Below, piece after piece: positions 43,982 to 52,890 of a stretch of 64,000 nt of DNA. Both the position numbers and the translations under genes were made by a program. A model generated the notes under the pieces. The model had not been told where the DNA came from. It saw only the letters and a program-made list of their open reading frames with translations, and searched no databases. Numbering within the stretch: the first letter of the stretch is position 1; every line of letters starts with the position of its first letter. Source of the DNA: DASWOJ01 sp964250755 (lineage in GTDB: Bacteria > Pseudomonadota > Alphaproteobacteria > Acetobacterales > Acetobacteraceae); contig CAXUHB010000012.1 of assembly GCA_964250755.1 (NCBI GenBank), positions 1 to 64,000 of the forward strand, written 5' to 3'.

Positions 43982-45679
43982 ATGCCCTTCCCGACCGTCA
44001 ACCCGGCCCTTAACCGCGCCTTGGCCGCACGCGACTACCAGGAACCGACAGCGGTGCAGTCCCTGGTGCTGCAGGACGGCGCCGCCGGGCGCGACCTGGT
44101 CGTGTCGGCGCAGACCGGGTCCGGCAAGACGGTCGCCTACGGTCTGGCCCTGGCGCCGACCCTGCTGGGGGACGCCGAAGCGTTCGGACGTGCCGGCGCA
44201 CCCCTGGCCCTCGCCATCGCCCCGACGCGCGAGCTGGCGATCCAGGTGCGGGACGAGCTGGCGTGGCTGTATGCCGGCACTGGCGCGCGCATGGCGTCCT
44301 GCGTGGGTGGCATGGACTCCCGCGCCGAACAGCGTGTGCTGGCCGCGGGTTGCCACATCGTCGTCGGCACGCCGGGCCGGTTGCGCGACCATCTGGAACG
44401 CGGACGGCTCGACCTGACGCAGCTTCGCGCTGTCGTGCTGGACGAGGCCGACGAGATGCTGGACCTGGGTTTCCGCGAGGACCTGGAGTTCATCCTGGAT
44501 GCAACGCCGCCGGAGCGGCGCACCCTGCTGTTCAGCGCCACCATTCCCAAGGAGATCGCCTCCCTCGCCCGCCGTTACCAGCGGGACGCGCTGCGCATAG
44601 ACGCGGGCGGCGCGCGGGAGCCGCATGCCGATATAGAGTATCGCGCGGTGACGATGGCCCCGCATGATGCCGAGCGCGCAGCAGTCAACGTGCTGCGCTA
44701 CTTCGAGTCGCGTGCCAGCTTGGTGTTCTGCGCCACGCGCGAGGGTGTGCGGCGCCTGCACGGGCGCCTGATGGAGCGCGGCTTCGACGCCGTGGCGCTG
44801 TCGGGCGAACTGAGCCAAAACGAGCGCACGGGCGCGCTGCAGTCGCTGCGCGACGGGCGCAGCCGGGTGTGCGTGGCAACCGACGTGGCGGCGCGCGGCT
44901 TGGACCTGCCGGACCTGGATCTTGTGATCCATGCGGACCTGCCGACCAACAAGGAAACCCTTCTGCACCGCAGCGGGCGCACGGGACGCGCTGGGCGCAA
45001 GGGCGTCTCGGTGCTGCTGGTGCCTTATCCGAAGCGCCGCCGGGCGGAGCAGTTGCTGGGAGCCGCGGGCGTGGACGCAGGCTGGAGCGACCCGCCGAGC
45101 GCCGAGCTGATCCGCGAGCGCGACCAGGAGCGCCTGCTGGCCGACCCCATCCTGGCCGGGGAGCCGTCCGAGGAGGATTTGGCCTTGGGCCGCCTGCTGC
45201 TGGATGGGCGGCCGGCGGAGTGGATCGCCGCCGCGCTGGTCCGCCAATACCGCAGCCGCCATCCCGCGCCGGAGGAGCAGTTTGACGCGCCGCCGCCCGT
45301 GCGGGAGCCGGTGCCGGGCCGCTTCGCCAGCGCTGCCGCGCCGGAGCGTGAGCCGCAGCGGACGATGGCCGGCGGCGCCTGGTTCCGCCTGACGCTGGGC
45401 CGCCGGCAGAATGCCGACCCGAAGTGGCTGATCCCGCTGATCTGCCGCATGGGCGGTGTGACCAAGGCGGACATCGGCAGCATACGCATCTTCGATGCCG
45501 ATACCCGGTTTGAAATCGGGGCGGAGGCCGCCGACCGCTTCGCCCAGGCAACCCGGCACGCCGGAGAAGGCGAGGCGCGCATCGAGCCGGCAACCGCAGG
45601 ATCTGACCTGCGGACCTCCGGGGCGCGGCCGGGGCGGAGCTACGTCAGCCGCAAGGCACCCCGGGCCGCACGGGGATAG
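43982..45679 (+). CDS. DEAD-box RNA helicase with DbpA-like RNA-binding domain
   Basis: A 565-residue ATP-dependent RNA helicase. All core motifs are present: AQTGSGKT (43-50), PTRELA, GTPGRL, DEAD in VVLDEADEMLDLGF, SAT, VATDVAARGLDLP and HRSGRTGRAGR. After a linker, the C-terminal domain (about 458-520: AWFRLTLGRRQNADPKWLIP, then MGGVTKADIGSIRIFDAD) matches the DbpA RNA-binding domain, which in E. coli binds hairpin 92 of 23S rRNA during 50S assembly. So a role in ribosome assembly is likely by family. It is alone on its transcript, with a family A repeat after the stop. Confidence 0.93.
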   Translation: MPFPTVNPALNRALAARDYQEPTAVQSLVLQDGAAGRDLVVSAQTGSGKTVAYGLALAPTLLGDAEAFGRAGAPLALAIAPTRELAIQVRDELAWLYAGTGARMASCVGGMDSRAEQRVLAAGCHIVVGTPGRLRDHLERGRLDLTQLRAVVLDEADEMLDLGFREDLEFILDATPPERRTLLFSATIPKEIASLARRYQRDALRIDAGGAREPHADIEYRAVTMAPHDAERAAVNVLRYFESRASLVFCATREGVRRLHGRLMERGFDAVALSGELSQNERTGALQSLRDGRSRVCVATDVAARGLDLPDLDLVIHADLPTNKETLLHRSGRTGRAGRKGVSVLLVPYPKRRRAEQLLGAAGVDAGWSDPPSAELIRERDQERLLADPILAGEPSEEDLALGRLLLDGRPAEWIAAALVRQYRSRHPAPEEQFDAPPPVREPVPGRFASAAAPEREPQRTMAGGAWFRLTLGRRQNADPKWLIPLICRMGGVTKADIGSIRIFDADTRFEIGAEAADRFAQATRHAGEGEARIEPATAGSDLRTSGARPGRSYVSRKAPRAARG

Positions 45680-45687
45680 GTCACGCT

Positions 45688-45730
45688 GCTCCCTCTCCCT
45701 TCGGGAGAGGGTCGGGGTGACGGAGGCAAC
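45688..45730. repeat. family A palindromic repeat, single unit
   Basis: Reads ctgctccctctcccttcggg, then AGAGGGTCGGGGTGACGGAGG. A single half unit just after the helicase gene; it contains the small CTCTCCC/GGGAGAG hairpin shared by the family and could act as a terminator. Confidence 0.8.
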
Positions 45731-45807
45731 TCATCCGTGGCCGCGCTGCCTGTGCAGTGGCTCGCGGATGTGTGATACCTGGCGCATCCCGGACCAGAGG
45801 ATCGCCC

Positions 45808-46584
45808 GTGCCGCCCCATCTCCGCCCCCTGCTCGCTGTCCTCGTGCTGTGCGCCGCCGCCTGCGCCGCGAAGCCGCCGCCAGGGGACGCGGAGGCGCTG
45901 GCCGAATACCGGGAGCTGAACGACCCGCTGGAGCCGACCAACCGTTTCTTCTATCGGATCACCGACGGGCTGGACACCTACGTGCTGCGCCCGGTGGCCG
46001 TGGCCTACCGCGACACGGTGCCGGAGGGCGTGCGCCGCCCAGTCCACAACGTGCTGACCAACATCTCTCTGCCGGCGCAGTTCGCCAACGATGTCCTGCA
46101 GGCCAAGCCGCGCCGGGCTGGGGACAGCCTGATGCGCTTTGTCATCAACACCACGGCTGGCGGCGCCGGGCTGTTCGACGTGGCCACGGACTGGGGCTAC
46201 CCGGACCACCAAGCCGACTTCGGCATGACGCTCGCGGTGTGGGGCGTGGGGGAGGGGCCGTTTCTGTTCCTGCCGGTGATTGGGCCGAGCAACCCCCGCG
46301 ACGCCACCGGCTTCGGCGCCAACATCGCGCTGGACCCGCTGACCTGGGCGACGTTCGGCGGCTACCGGACGCTCGGCGCGGCGCGGACCGGGATCGGCCT
46401 GGTGGACACGCGGGAGCGGCTGCTGGACCAGGTGGACAGCATCAAGCGCGGCGCGCTTGACCCCTATGCCACCTTCCGCAGCCTGTATCGGCAGAACCGG
46501 GCAGACGAAGTCAACAAGGCGCGGGCGGACCGTCCGCAGACGGTGCCGGCCTGGTTCGCGCAGCGGCCGGCGGCATCGCCCTGA
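45808..46584 (+). CDS. mlaA: MlaA family lipoprotein
   Basis: MlaA is the outer-membrane lipoprotein that removes misplaced phospholipids and passes them to the Mla system. The 258-residue product has a lipoprotein signal (LRPLLAVLVLCAAACA) and family blocks LNDPLEPTNRFFYRITDGLD, VLTNISLPAQFANDVLQAKP, RFVINTTAGGAGLFDVATDW, GMTLAVWGVGEGPFLFLPVI and LDPYATFRSLYRQNRA. The GTG at 45808 with an AGAGG site is taken as start because it gives a normal signal peptide. No other mla genes are in the window. Its 3' end overlaps the convergent DUF817 gene by about 74 bases. Confidence 0.93.
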   Translation: MPPHLRPLLAVLVLCAAACAAKPPPGDAEALAEYRELNDPLEPTNRFFYRITDGLDTYVLRPVAVAYRDTVPEGVRRPVHNVLTNISLPAQFANDVLQAKPRRAGDSLMRFVINTTAGGAGLFDVATDWGYPDHQADFGMTLAVWGVGEGPFLFLPVIGPSNPRDATGFGANIALDPLTWATFGGYRTLGAARTGIGLVDTRERLLDQVDSIKRGALDPYATFRSLYRQNRADEVNKARADRPQTVPAWFAQRPAASP

Positions 46585-47395
46585 TGCCGTTCACCAGCGC
46601 GACCAGGACGTAGCTGAGCAGGATCAGGAGATACCAGGCCCCGAGCTTGCCCAGCCCCACCGGCACCCAGGCGCGGGCCTGGTTGGGGTAGGCCCAGGCG
46701 CGGGAGTAGGTTCCGATGTTCTCGGCGAACCAGATGAACAGGGTGACCAGCCCGAAGCCGACCAGGGCCGGCATACGCCGGTGCGCCCGCCAGATGCGGT
46801 AGTGCAGCCAGGTCCGCCCGAACAGCAGCGCCGACACTGCGAACAGCGCCAGCCGCATGTCCCGCAGGAAGTGGTGCGCGAAGAAGTTGACGTAGATCGC
46901 CCCGGCCAGGGCCGCGACGGCCGGCACCGGCGGGTGCCGCGTGAAGCGGAAGTCGAACGCGCGCCAGGCGCGGGCGATGTAGCTGCCGACCGAGGCGTAC
47001 ATGAAGCCGGTGAACAGCGGCACGCCGCCGATCCGCAGCATGCTCGGCTCCGGGTAGATCCAGGACCCGGCAGCGGTCTTGAAGACCTCCATGGCCGTGC
47101 CTGCGACGTGAAACAGCAGGATGACCTTCGCCTCCTCCCGGGTTTCCAGCCCGGTCGCCAGCATCCCCGCCTGGATCAGCACGGCCATGACGGTCAGGAA
47201 GTCGTATCGGGCCAGGGCGGCACCGGCCGGATACCAGAGGTGGGTGCCCAGCAGCAGCGCCAGCATGACGGCGCCGAACAGGCAGGCCCAGGCCTGCTTG
47301 ACGCCGAAGCGGACGAATTCGTGCAGGAAGGCGGTCGCGGGGCGGCGGGCGGCGCGCAGGGCGATCCGGCGCTCCCACGCGACGAGGCCGCGCAG
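46511..47395 (-). CDS. DUF817 family membrane protein
   Basis: A protein of about 294 residues with eight or so membrane segments. The DUF817 signature is extensive: FVRFGVKQAWACLFGAVMLA, YDFLTVMAVLIQAGMLATGL, ILLFHVAGTAMEVFKTAAGS, WIYPEPSMLRIGGVPLFTGF, YVNFFAHHFLRDMRLALF and FIWFAENIGTYSRAWAYPNQ. Function unknown. The start is unresolved: no ATG, GTG or TTG is in frame from 47514 down to an ATG inside the first membrane segment, so a CTG near 47395 is a placeholder. The C-terminus is basic/Pro-rich and overlaps mlaA. Confidence 0.8.
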   Translation of the reverse strand: MRGLVAWERRIALRAARRPATAFLHEFVRFGVKQAWACLFGAVMLALLLGTHLWYPAGAALARYDFLTVMAVLIQAGMLATGLETREEAKVILLFHVAGTAMEVFKTAAGSWIYPEPSMLRIGGVPLFTGFMYASVGSYIARAWRAFDFRFTRHPPVPAVAALAGAIYVNFFAHHFLRDMRLALFAVSALLFGRTWLHYRIWRAHRRMPALVGFGLVTLFIWFAENIGTYSRAWAYPNQARAWVPVGLGKLGAWYLLILLSYVLVALVNGIRAMPPAAARTRPAPSADGPPAPC

Positions 47396-47513
47396 GGCGC
47401 GCCAGCGGGCGGCGGCACTGGCGGCGGGCGGGGTCGGATGTGGTGGGATCGCAGCCTCCCGGTTCAGGTTCCGCCCATACCCGGCTACGGCCCCGCCGGG
47501 TAGCCCCGCCGTG

Positions 47514-48300
47514 TCAGCGGGCCGGGGCGGCCGTTGCGGCGCCCGCAGCCAGGCTGTCCGCCAGCGGCGCGGCGCCCAGGGTGCGCAGCTCGGCAGGCCG
47601 CAGCTCCACGGCGTCGGCGCAGGCCGCGGCGACGCGGGGCAGGCCGAACGCGACAGCCAGCAGCCGCGCCCCGTCCGGCCAGACCATGAAGCGTCCGCTG
47701 TCACGGTCCAGCACCTCCTTGCACTCGGCGGGGGCAGCCGCCCTCGCCCGCCGCAGCAGGGCCGCGGAGCGGACCAGGCCGATGCGGGTGCCGTCCAGGG
47801 CGGTGTCGGCCGCGGCCTCTCCCGTCAGGGCCGGCGGCAGCAGCCGGGTCCAATCGGGCGGACGCCCGGTGCGGAGGTCATAGGCCAGCGCGAACGCGCC
47901 GGCGTTCGGGTGGGCGCCGCCGCACCAGGCCTCGTCGCTGGCCAGGACCGCCAAGCCAGCGCGGCCCGGCCTGCGTCACCGTTACCGTGCGCGTCCACAT
48001 GTAGCTGCTGCCCGGGACTCCGGCTTGCCCCGTCACGCAGTCCCGGGCGGCAACCCGCACCCGCGCGTCCGCGGACGCGAGCGCGGCATTGATCCGGCTG
48101 CGCACCTCCGGGGCTGCACCGCTTAGTAGGCGAGGCATGGCCTGCACGTCCGGGGCCACGACGCCGCCGGGCTGCAGGCGGAGCGGGCCATCCGCCCGCG
48201 CTGGCGCTGCCAGCGCCAGCAGCACGAGGGCGATGGTGCAGGCCCGCCCACGACGTGCGAGGGCCGGCCTGGCCGGGCCAAAACCCTGACAGCCTGGCAT
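47514..48300 (-). pseudogene. secreted DUF3298-like protein interrupted by a frameshift
   Basis: Two adjacent minus-strand frames read as one protein if one base is removed near 47950-47960. The first part (from ATG 48300) has a signal peptide (ACTIALVLLALAAPARA) and reaches SSYMWTRTVTVTQAGPRWL; the second part continues AVLASDEAWCGGAHPNAGAF and ends at 47514. The second part, with CGGAHPN and ALAYDLRTGRPPDWTRLLPP, resembles DUF3298/RsiV-like periplasmic domains. The joined product would be about 260 residues. It is either a recent pseudogene or a sequencing error; no slippery site is obvious. Confidence 0.7.
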
Positions 48301-48335
48301 CCGACCTGACGCGTCCCTTCCTGCCCACCCCGCGG

Positions 48336-49100
48336 CTACCCTTTGAACCGCGCCGCCAGCCGCTCGGTCTCGCGCACCAGGATGCTCACATCGGCGCCCA
48401 CGGCTGTGAACAGGCAGCCCTCCGCGATGAAGTGCCGGGCCAGCGACTCGTCGCCTGTCAGGATGCCCGGCGCGACGCCGCAGGCCTTGATGCGCCGGAT
48501 CGCGTCGTCAATGGTCGCCACAACCTCGGGATGGCTGGGCTGGCCCAGGAAGCCCATGTCGGCGGACAGGTCGCCCGGGCCGATGAACACGCCGTCCACG
48601 CCCTCCACCCCGGCAATCGCCTCCAGGTTGCCCAGGGCATGCCGGGTCTCGACCTGCACCAGCACGCAGATCTCGGCCTCGCATCCGGCATGGTAGCCCC
48701 CCGTGCGCCCGTAGGCGGAGGCGCGGGAGGCCGAGGCGTAGCCGCGGACGCCGCGCGGCGGGTAGCGGGTGGCGGCGACGGCGGCATGCGCCTCCGACTC
48801 GTCCTGGACGTAGGGGATCAGGAAGGTCTGCACCCCGGCGTCCAGGTAGCCCTTGATGATCACCGGATCGTTCCAAGCCGGGCGGACGATGGGGTGCGCC
48901 GTGCCGCCGCGGGCCGCTTGCAGCTGGGTCACGACCATCGGCAGGGTGTTGGGCGCGTGCTCGGTGTCCAGCAGCAGCCAGTCGAACCCGGCGCCGGCCA
49001 GGACCTCGACGGACAGGTGGCTGGCCAGGCTGCTCCAGAGGCCGATTTGCTGGCGTCCGGCCTTGAGGGCGGCCTTGAAGGTGTTGGTCGGGATCGGCAT
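48336..49100 (-). CDS. HpcH/HpaI family class II aldolase
   Basis: A 254-residue metal-dependent pyruvate aldolase. Motifs: GLWSSLASHLSVEVLAGAGF, WLLLDTEHAPNTL (His base), IVRPAWNDPVIIKGYLDAG (Arg), CVLVQVETRHALGNLEAIAG (metal Glu) and GVFIGPGDLSADMGFLGQPS (metal Asp). The family cleaves 4-hydroxy-2-oxo acids: HpaI in aromatic degradation, and related RhmA/YfaU/GarL types in sugar-acid degradation. The IlvD/EDD sugar-acid dehydratase next to it makes a 2-keto-3-deoxy sugar acid a reasonable substrate (inference). The ATG at 49098-49100 is followed at once by the domain; the leader has three copies of a 12-base repeat. Confidence 0.88.
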   Translation of the reverse strand: MPIPTNTFKAALKAGRQQIGLWSSLASHLSVEVLAGAGFDWLLLDTEHAPNTLPMVVTQLQAARGGTAHPIVRPAWNDPVIIKGYLDAGVQTFLIPYVQDESEAHAAVAATRYPPRGVRGYASASRASAYGRTGGYHAGCEAEICVLVQVETRHALGNLEAIAGVEGVDGVFIGPGDLSADMGFLGQPSHPEVVATIDDAIRRIKACGVAPGILTGDESLARHFIAEGCLFTAVGADVSILVRETERLAARFKG

Positions 49101-49364
49101 GGCGGGGTCCTTGAGTTGCAGACGGGGGGTTGCAAACGGGGGTTGCAGACGGGCGTTGTCGGGAGATGTGCGAGGTGGCCGGCCTGCCTGGTCCGGATCA
49201 TCCGTTGCCGCGGGGAGCGCAGCGGCGCGGCATGGAGCTTCGAGCATCGGCTTGACGGCTCCGGGATCGCCACCCGGCTGCGCGGCTCGCCACGACGGGT
49301 TCAGGTGGGCATCCCTGACGCCAGCGCACGATGACTGGACCAGCAACGCCTCACCAGCAACGCC
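49101..49364. repeat. spacer with 12-base tandem repeats, 14-base duplication and diverged family B repeat
   Basis: GTTGCARACGGG occurs three times at 49115-49126, 49129-49140 and 49142-49153, 15 bases before the aldolase start. A diverged family B copy covers about 49195-49300 (GGAGCGCAGCGGCGCGGCA on the left, cggctcgccacgacggg on the right). A 14-base duplication ccagcaacgcctca lies at 49340-49353 and 49354-49367, the second copy covering the stop codon of the dehydratase gene. No gene is visible here. Confidence 0.7.
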
Positions 49365-51158
49365 TCAGTAGATCGCCGGCTCCGGCACGGGCGCGCCGAA
49401 CTCGGTGCGCAGGAAGTCGAAGTCGCAGCCTTGGTCGGCTTGCTGGATGTGCTTGCTGAACATTTGCCCGTAGCCCCGTTCGTAGCGCGGCGCCGGCGCC
49501 GTCCAGGCGGCGCGGCGGGCCGCAAGCTCCTCGTCGCCGACCTCCATGCGTATGCTGCGGGCGTCCACGTCCAGGGTGATCATGTCCCCGGTGCGCAGCA
49601 GGGCCAGCGGTCCGCCGACCCAGCTTTCGGGTGCGACGTGCAGCACGCAGGCGCCGTAGCTGGTGCCCGACATGCGGGCGTCGGACAGACGCACCATGTC
49701 GCGGTGGCCCTCTTTCAGCAGCCGCTTTGGCATCGGCAGCATGCCCCATTCCGGCATCCCTGGACCGCCCTGGGGGCCTGCGTTGCGCAGCACCAGCACA
49801 TGGTCCGGCGTCACGTCCAGCGCCTCGTCGTCCACGGCGGCCTTCAGGCTCGCGTAATCGTCGAACACCAGAGCGGGGCCGCTGTGCTTCAGGAAGCGCT
49901 GGTCCATCGCTGCGGGCTTGATGACGCAGCCGTCCGGGGCAAGGTTGCCGTGCAGCACGGCCAAGCTGCCCTCGCCATAAATCGGGTTGCCGGTGGTGCG
50001 TATCACGTCGGGGTTGAACACCCGGGCGCCCTCGATGTTCTCGCCCAGCGTGCGGCCCGTGACGGTCAGGCAGGACAGGTCCAGGTGCTCCCTGATTTCG
50101 CCCATCAGCGCGCGTATGCCGCCGGCGTAGAAGAAGTCCTCCATCAGGTACTGGTTGCCGGTAGGCCGCACGTTGCCGATCACCGGCACGCGGCGGCTGT
50201 AGTGCTCGAAGTCGGCCAGCCCCACCGTGTGCCCGGCGCGGCGCGCCATGGCGATCAGATGGATGATGGCGTTGGTGCTGCACCCCATCGCCATCGCCAC
50301 CGCGATGGCGTTGCCGAAGGCCGCACGGGTCTGGACGCGCCGCGGCGTCAGGTCTTCCCATACCATGTCCACGATGCGCCGGCCGCTCTCGCTGGCCAGC
50401 CGGATGTGGCCGGCGTCGGCAGCGGGGATGCTCGATCCGCCGGGCAGCACCATGCCGACAGCCTCGGCAATCGCCGTCATGGTGCTGGCGGTGCCCATGG
50501 TCATGCAGGTGCCGTAGCTGCGGGCGATGCCGCCCTCCACCCCCAGCCAATCCTGGTCCGTGATCTTGCCGGCGCGCAGCTCGTCCCAGTATTTCCAGCT
50601 GTCGGAGCCCGACCCCAGCACCTTGCCCTGCCAGTTGCCGCGCAGCATGGGACCGGCGGGCAGGAAGATCGCCGGCACGTCCATGCTGGTGGCGCCCAGC
50701 AGCAGGCCCGGCGTGGTCTTGTCGCAGCCGCCCATCAGCACCGCGCCGTCAATGGGGTGGGCGCGCAGCAGCTCCTCCGCCTCCATCGCCAGCATGTTGC
50801 GATACAGCATGGAGGTGGGCTTGAGGTAGCTCTCGGACAGGGACAGCGCCGGCAGCTCCACCGGGAAGCCGCCGGCCATCAGGATGCCGCGCTTCACGTC
50901 GTCCACGCGCTGCTTGAAGTGCATGTGGCAGGGCTGAAGGTCGGACCAGGTGTTCAGGATGGCGATCACGGGCTTGCCCGTCCACTCCTCCGGTGCGTAG
51001 CCCATCTGCATCGCGCGGCTGCGGTGGCCGAAGCTGCGCAGGTCGGCGGGGCCAAACCAGCGGGCGCTGCGCAGGTCAGACGGCGCCTTGCGGCGCGTCA
51101 ACGGCCCGGACGGGATCGGGCCAGGTTCCAGGGCGGGGGCAAGCGGGGTGTCGGGCAT
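49365..51158 (-). CDS. IlvD/EDD family dehydratase, L-arabinonate dehydratase-like
   Basis: A 597-residue Fe-S dehydratase. Cluster cysteines are at 77 (SDLQPCHMHF), 145 (GGCDKTTPG) and 218 (YGTCMTMGTAST). Start DLRSARWFGPADLRSFGHRS and the segment MQMGYAPEEWTGKPVIAILN match the pentonate/hexonate (arabinonate-type) branch, usually with a [2Fe-2S] cluster, rather than IlvD proper. Expected reaction: dehydration of an aldonic acid to its 2-keto-3-deoxy derivative. The HpaI-type aldolase gene follows on the same strand and an aldose epimerase lies nearby. The exact sugar acid cannot be read. Confidence 0.88.
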   Translation of the reverse strand: MPDTPLAPALEPGPIPSGPLTRRKAPSDLRSARWFGPADLRSFGHRSRAMQMGYAPEEWTGKPVIAILNTWSDLQPCHMHFKQRVDDVKRGILMAGGFPVELPALSLSESYLKPTSMLYRNMLAMEAEELLRAHPIDGAVLMGGCDKTTPGLLLGATSMDVPAIFLPAGPMLRGNWQGKVLGSGSDSWKYWDELRAGKITDQDWLGVEGGIARSYGTCMTMGTASTMTAIAEAVGMVLPGGSSIPAADAGHIRLASESGRRIVDMVWEDLTPRRVQTRAAFGNAIAVAMAMGCSTNAIIHLIAMARRAGHTVGLADFEHYSRRVPVIGNVRPTGNQYLMEDFFYAGGIRALMGEIREHLDLSCLTVTGRTLGENIEGARVFNPDVIRTTGNPIYGEGSLAVLHGNLAPDGCVIKPAAMDQRFLKHSGPALVFDDYASLKAAVDDEALDVTPDHVLVLRNAGPQGGPGMPEWGMLPMPKRLLKEGHRDMVRLSDARMSGTSYGACVLHVAPESWVGGPLALLRTGDMITLDVDARSIRMEVGDEELAARRAAWTAPAPRYERGYGQMFSKHIQQADQGCDFDFLRTEFGAPVPEPAIY

Positions 51159-51298
51159 CGCGGTAAATTTCCTGCAAGGCGGCTGCGCGATGGTCGGGGA
51201 TGCCGCTCGGGCTGGCAAGGGCCGCCCCGGCAATCCGGTTGCGCGCGGGAGGGCGCAGTGCCACGAATGCCGTCCGTTGCCGCGCCGAGGACCCCGCC

Positions 51299-51931
51299 AT
51301 GACCCGCCGCCACCGACCATCCGCTGCCGTGCTGTGCGCCGCCGTCCTGCTTGGCGCAGCCGCCGCGCCTGCCCGCGCAGAGGACCGGTTGCCCACCATC
51401 CCCCCCGCCGACTACACCCCGGCGCAGAAACAGGCCGCCGCCGACTTCCTGGCCGCGCGCAAGACCCCGGTCTTCGGCCCGTTCGAGCCGCTGATGTACA
51501 GCCCGGAAGTCATGACGCTGGCGCGCAGCATGGGCGATTACCTCCGGTTCAAATCCGGCATCGGCACGACGCTATCGGAACTCGTGATCCTTATCACTGC
51601 CCGCGAGTGGTCGCAGGACTTTGAGTGGTCGTTCCACAAGCCCATCGCGCTGAAGGCCGGCGTTCCCCAGGCGGTGGTGGATGCCTTGCAGGACGGGCGT
51701 CGGCCGGACCCGATGACGGCGGACGAGGCCATCGTCTATGACGTGACGATGGAGCTGCACCGCAACCACCGCGTGTCGGACGCGACGTTCGGCCGGGCCG
51801 TGGCGCGCTTCGGCCGCCCCGCCGTCGTGGACCTGGTCGGGGTAGCCGGCTACTACACCTTCCTGGCGATGCAGTTGAACGCCGCGCAGTACAGGGTGCC
51901 CGAAGGCGCGGCCCTGCCCCGGTTTCCCTAG
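51299..51931 (+). CDS. exported carboxymuconolactone decarboxylase family protein
   Basis: A 210-residue protein with a Sec signal (RPSAAVLCAAVLLGAAAAPARAED). The mature part is an AhpD/CMD-fold domain: PVFGPFEPLMYSPEVMTLAR, LRFKSGIGTTLSELVILITA, REWSQDFEWSFHKPIALKAG and ILHRNH-like ELHRNHRVSDATF. The CxxC of AhpD peroxidases is absent; the E-x-x-W-x-x-H pattern of the gamma-CMD-like group is present. Periplasmic location is unusual for this family but recurrent in alphaproteobacteria. It is 5 bases before the ABC ATPase gene on the same strand and divergent from the dehydratase. Confidence 0.82.
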   Translation: MTRRHRPSAAVLCAAVLLGAAAAPARAEDRLPTIPPADYTPAQKQAAADFLAARKTPVFGPFEPLMYSPEVMTLARSMGDYLRFKSGIGTTLSELVILITAREWSQDFEWSFHKPIALKAGVPQAVVDALQDGRRPDPMTADEAIVYDVTMELHRNHRVSDATFGRAVARFGRPAVVDLVGVAGYYTFLAMQLNAAQYRVPEGAALPRFP

Positions 51932-51936
51932 CTGAC

Positions 51937-52890
51937 ATGACGGTGCTGGAAGCCCTGGACGTCACCCGGCATTATCCCGCCGCGGGTGCCGTCCTGCGCG
52001 CGGTGGACGGCGTGTCCTTCCAGCTTGCCGCCGGCAGCACCCTGGCTGTGGTGGGCGAGTCCGGCTGCGGCAAGAGCACCCTGGCCCGGCTGTGCGCCTT
52101 GCAGGAAGACCCGACCGCCGGCGGCATACGCATTGCCGGGCAGGACGCCGCCGGGCCGGCCCGGCGCACCCTGCAGCTGCAGAACCAGATGGTGTTCCAG
52201 AACCCCTACGGATCGCTCAACCCCCGCCGCACCGTCGGCGACACCCTGACCGAGCCGCTGACGATCAACCGCCGCGGCACCCGGGCCGAGCGCGTGGCGG
52301 AGGCCCGGCGGATGCTGGACCGCGTGGGCCTGCGGCCCGAGGCCTACGACCGCTACCCGCACCAGTTCAGCGGCGGCCAGCGCCAGCGCGTCGCCATTGC
52401 CCGCGCGCTGATGCTGCGCCCCCAGGTGGTGACGGCGGACGAGCCGGTGTCGGCCCTGGACGTGTCGGTGCAGGCGCAGGTGCTGAACCTGCTGCGCGAC
52501 CTGCAGGACGAGCTGGGCATCGCATACCTGTTCATCAGCCATGACATCTCCGTCGTGCGGCACATGGCCCGGGATGTGCTGGTGATGTATGCGGGCCGCC
52601 CGGTCGAGCAGGGCAGCCGGGACCAGGTGCTGAACCACCCGCGCCACCCCTACACGCGGCTGTTGCTGGCCTCGACCCCCTTCGTGGACCCGGCACGGCG
52701 CCAGGCCGCGGCGGTGGTGCGCGGGGAGCCGCCGTCGCCGACACAGCCCCTGCCGGGCTGCGCCTTCGCCAGCCGGTGCCCGCACGCGCAGCCCGTATGT
52801 GTGCAGGAGCGCCCGGCGCTGCGCGAGGTCGAGGGGCGGCTGGCGGCGTGCCACTTTGCGGAGGCCCTGCCTGTGGTGGCGGCGGCATGA
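51937..52890 (+). CDS. oligopeptide/dipeptide ABC transporter ATP-binding protein (DppF/OppF-like)
   Basis: A 317-residue ABC ATPase. Walker A GESGCGKST, the Q-loop MVFQNPYGSLNPRRTVGDTL, signature FSGGQRQRVAIARALML, Walker B VVTADEPVSALDVSVQAQ and the H-loop LFISHDISVVRHMA are all intact. The C-terminal oligopeptide-importer domain has HPRHPYTRLLLASTPFVDP and CAFASRCPHAQPVCVQERPA. The other parts of an Opp/Dpp importer (binding protein, two permeases, DppD) are not in the window, so it is orphan here. Its stop overlaps the epimerase start (ATGA). Confidence 0.9.
   Translation: MTVLEALDVTRHYPAAGAVLRAVDGVSFQLAAGSTLAVVGESGCGKSTLARLCALQEDPTAGGIRIAGQDAAGPARRTLQLQNQMVFQNPYGSLNPRRTVGDTLTEPLTINRRGTRAERVAEARRMLDRVGLRPEAYDRYPHQFSGGQRQRVAIARALMLRPQVVTADEPVSALDVSVQAQVLNLLRDLQDELGIAYLFISHDISVVRHMARDVLVMYAGRPVEQGSRDQVLNHPRHPYTRLLLASTPFVDPARRQAAAVVRGEPPSPTQPLPGCAFASRCPHAQPVCVQERPALREVEGRLAACHFAEALPVVAAA

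Noticed and set aside
49115..49153. CRISPR-like array
   Set aside because: Three 12-base units with 1-2 base spacing have no spacers; they are simple tandem repeats.
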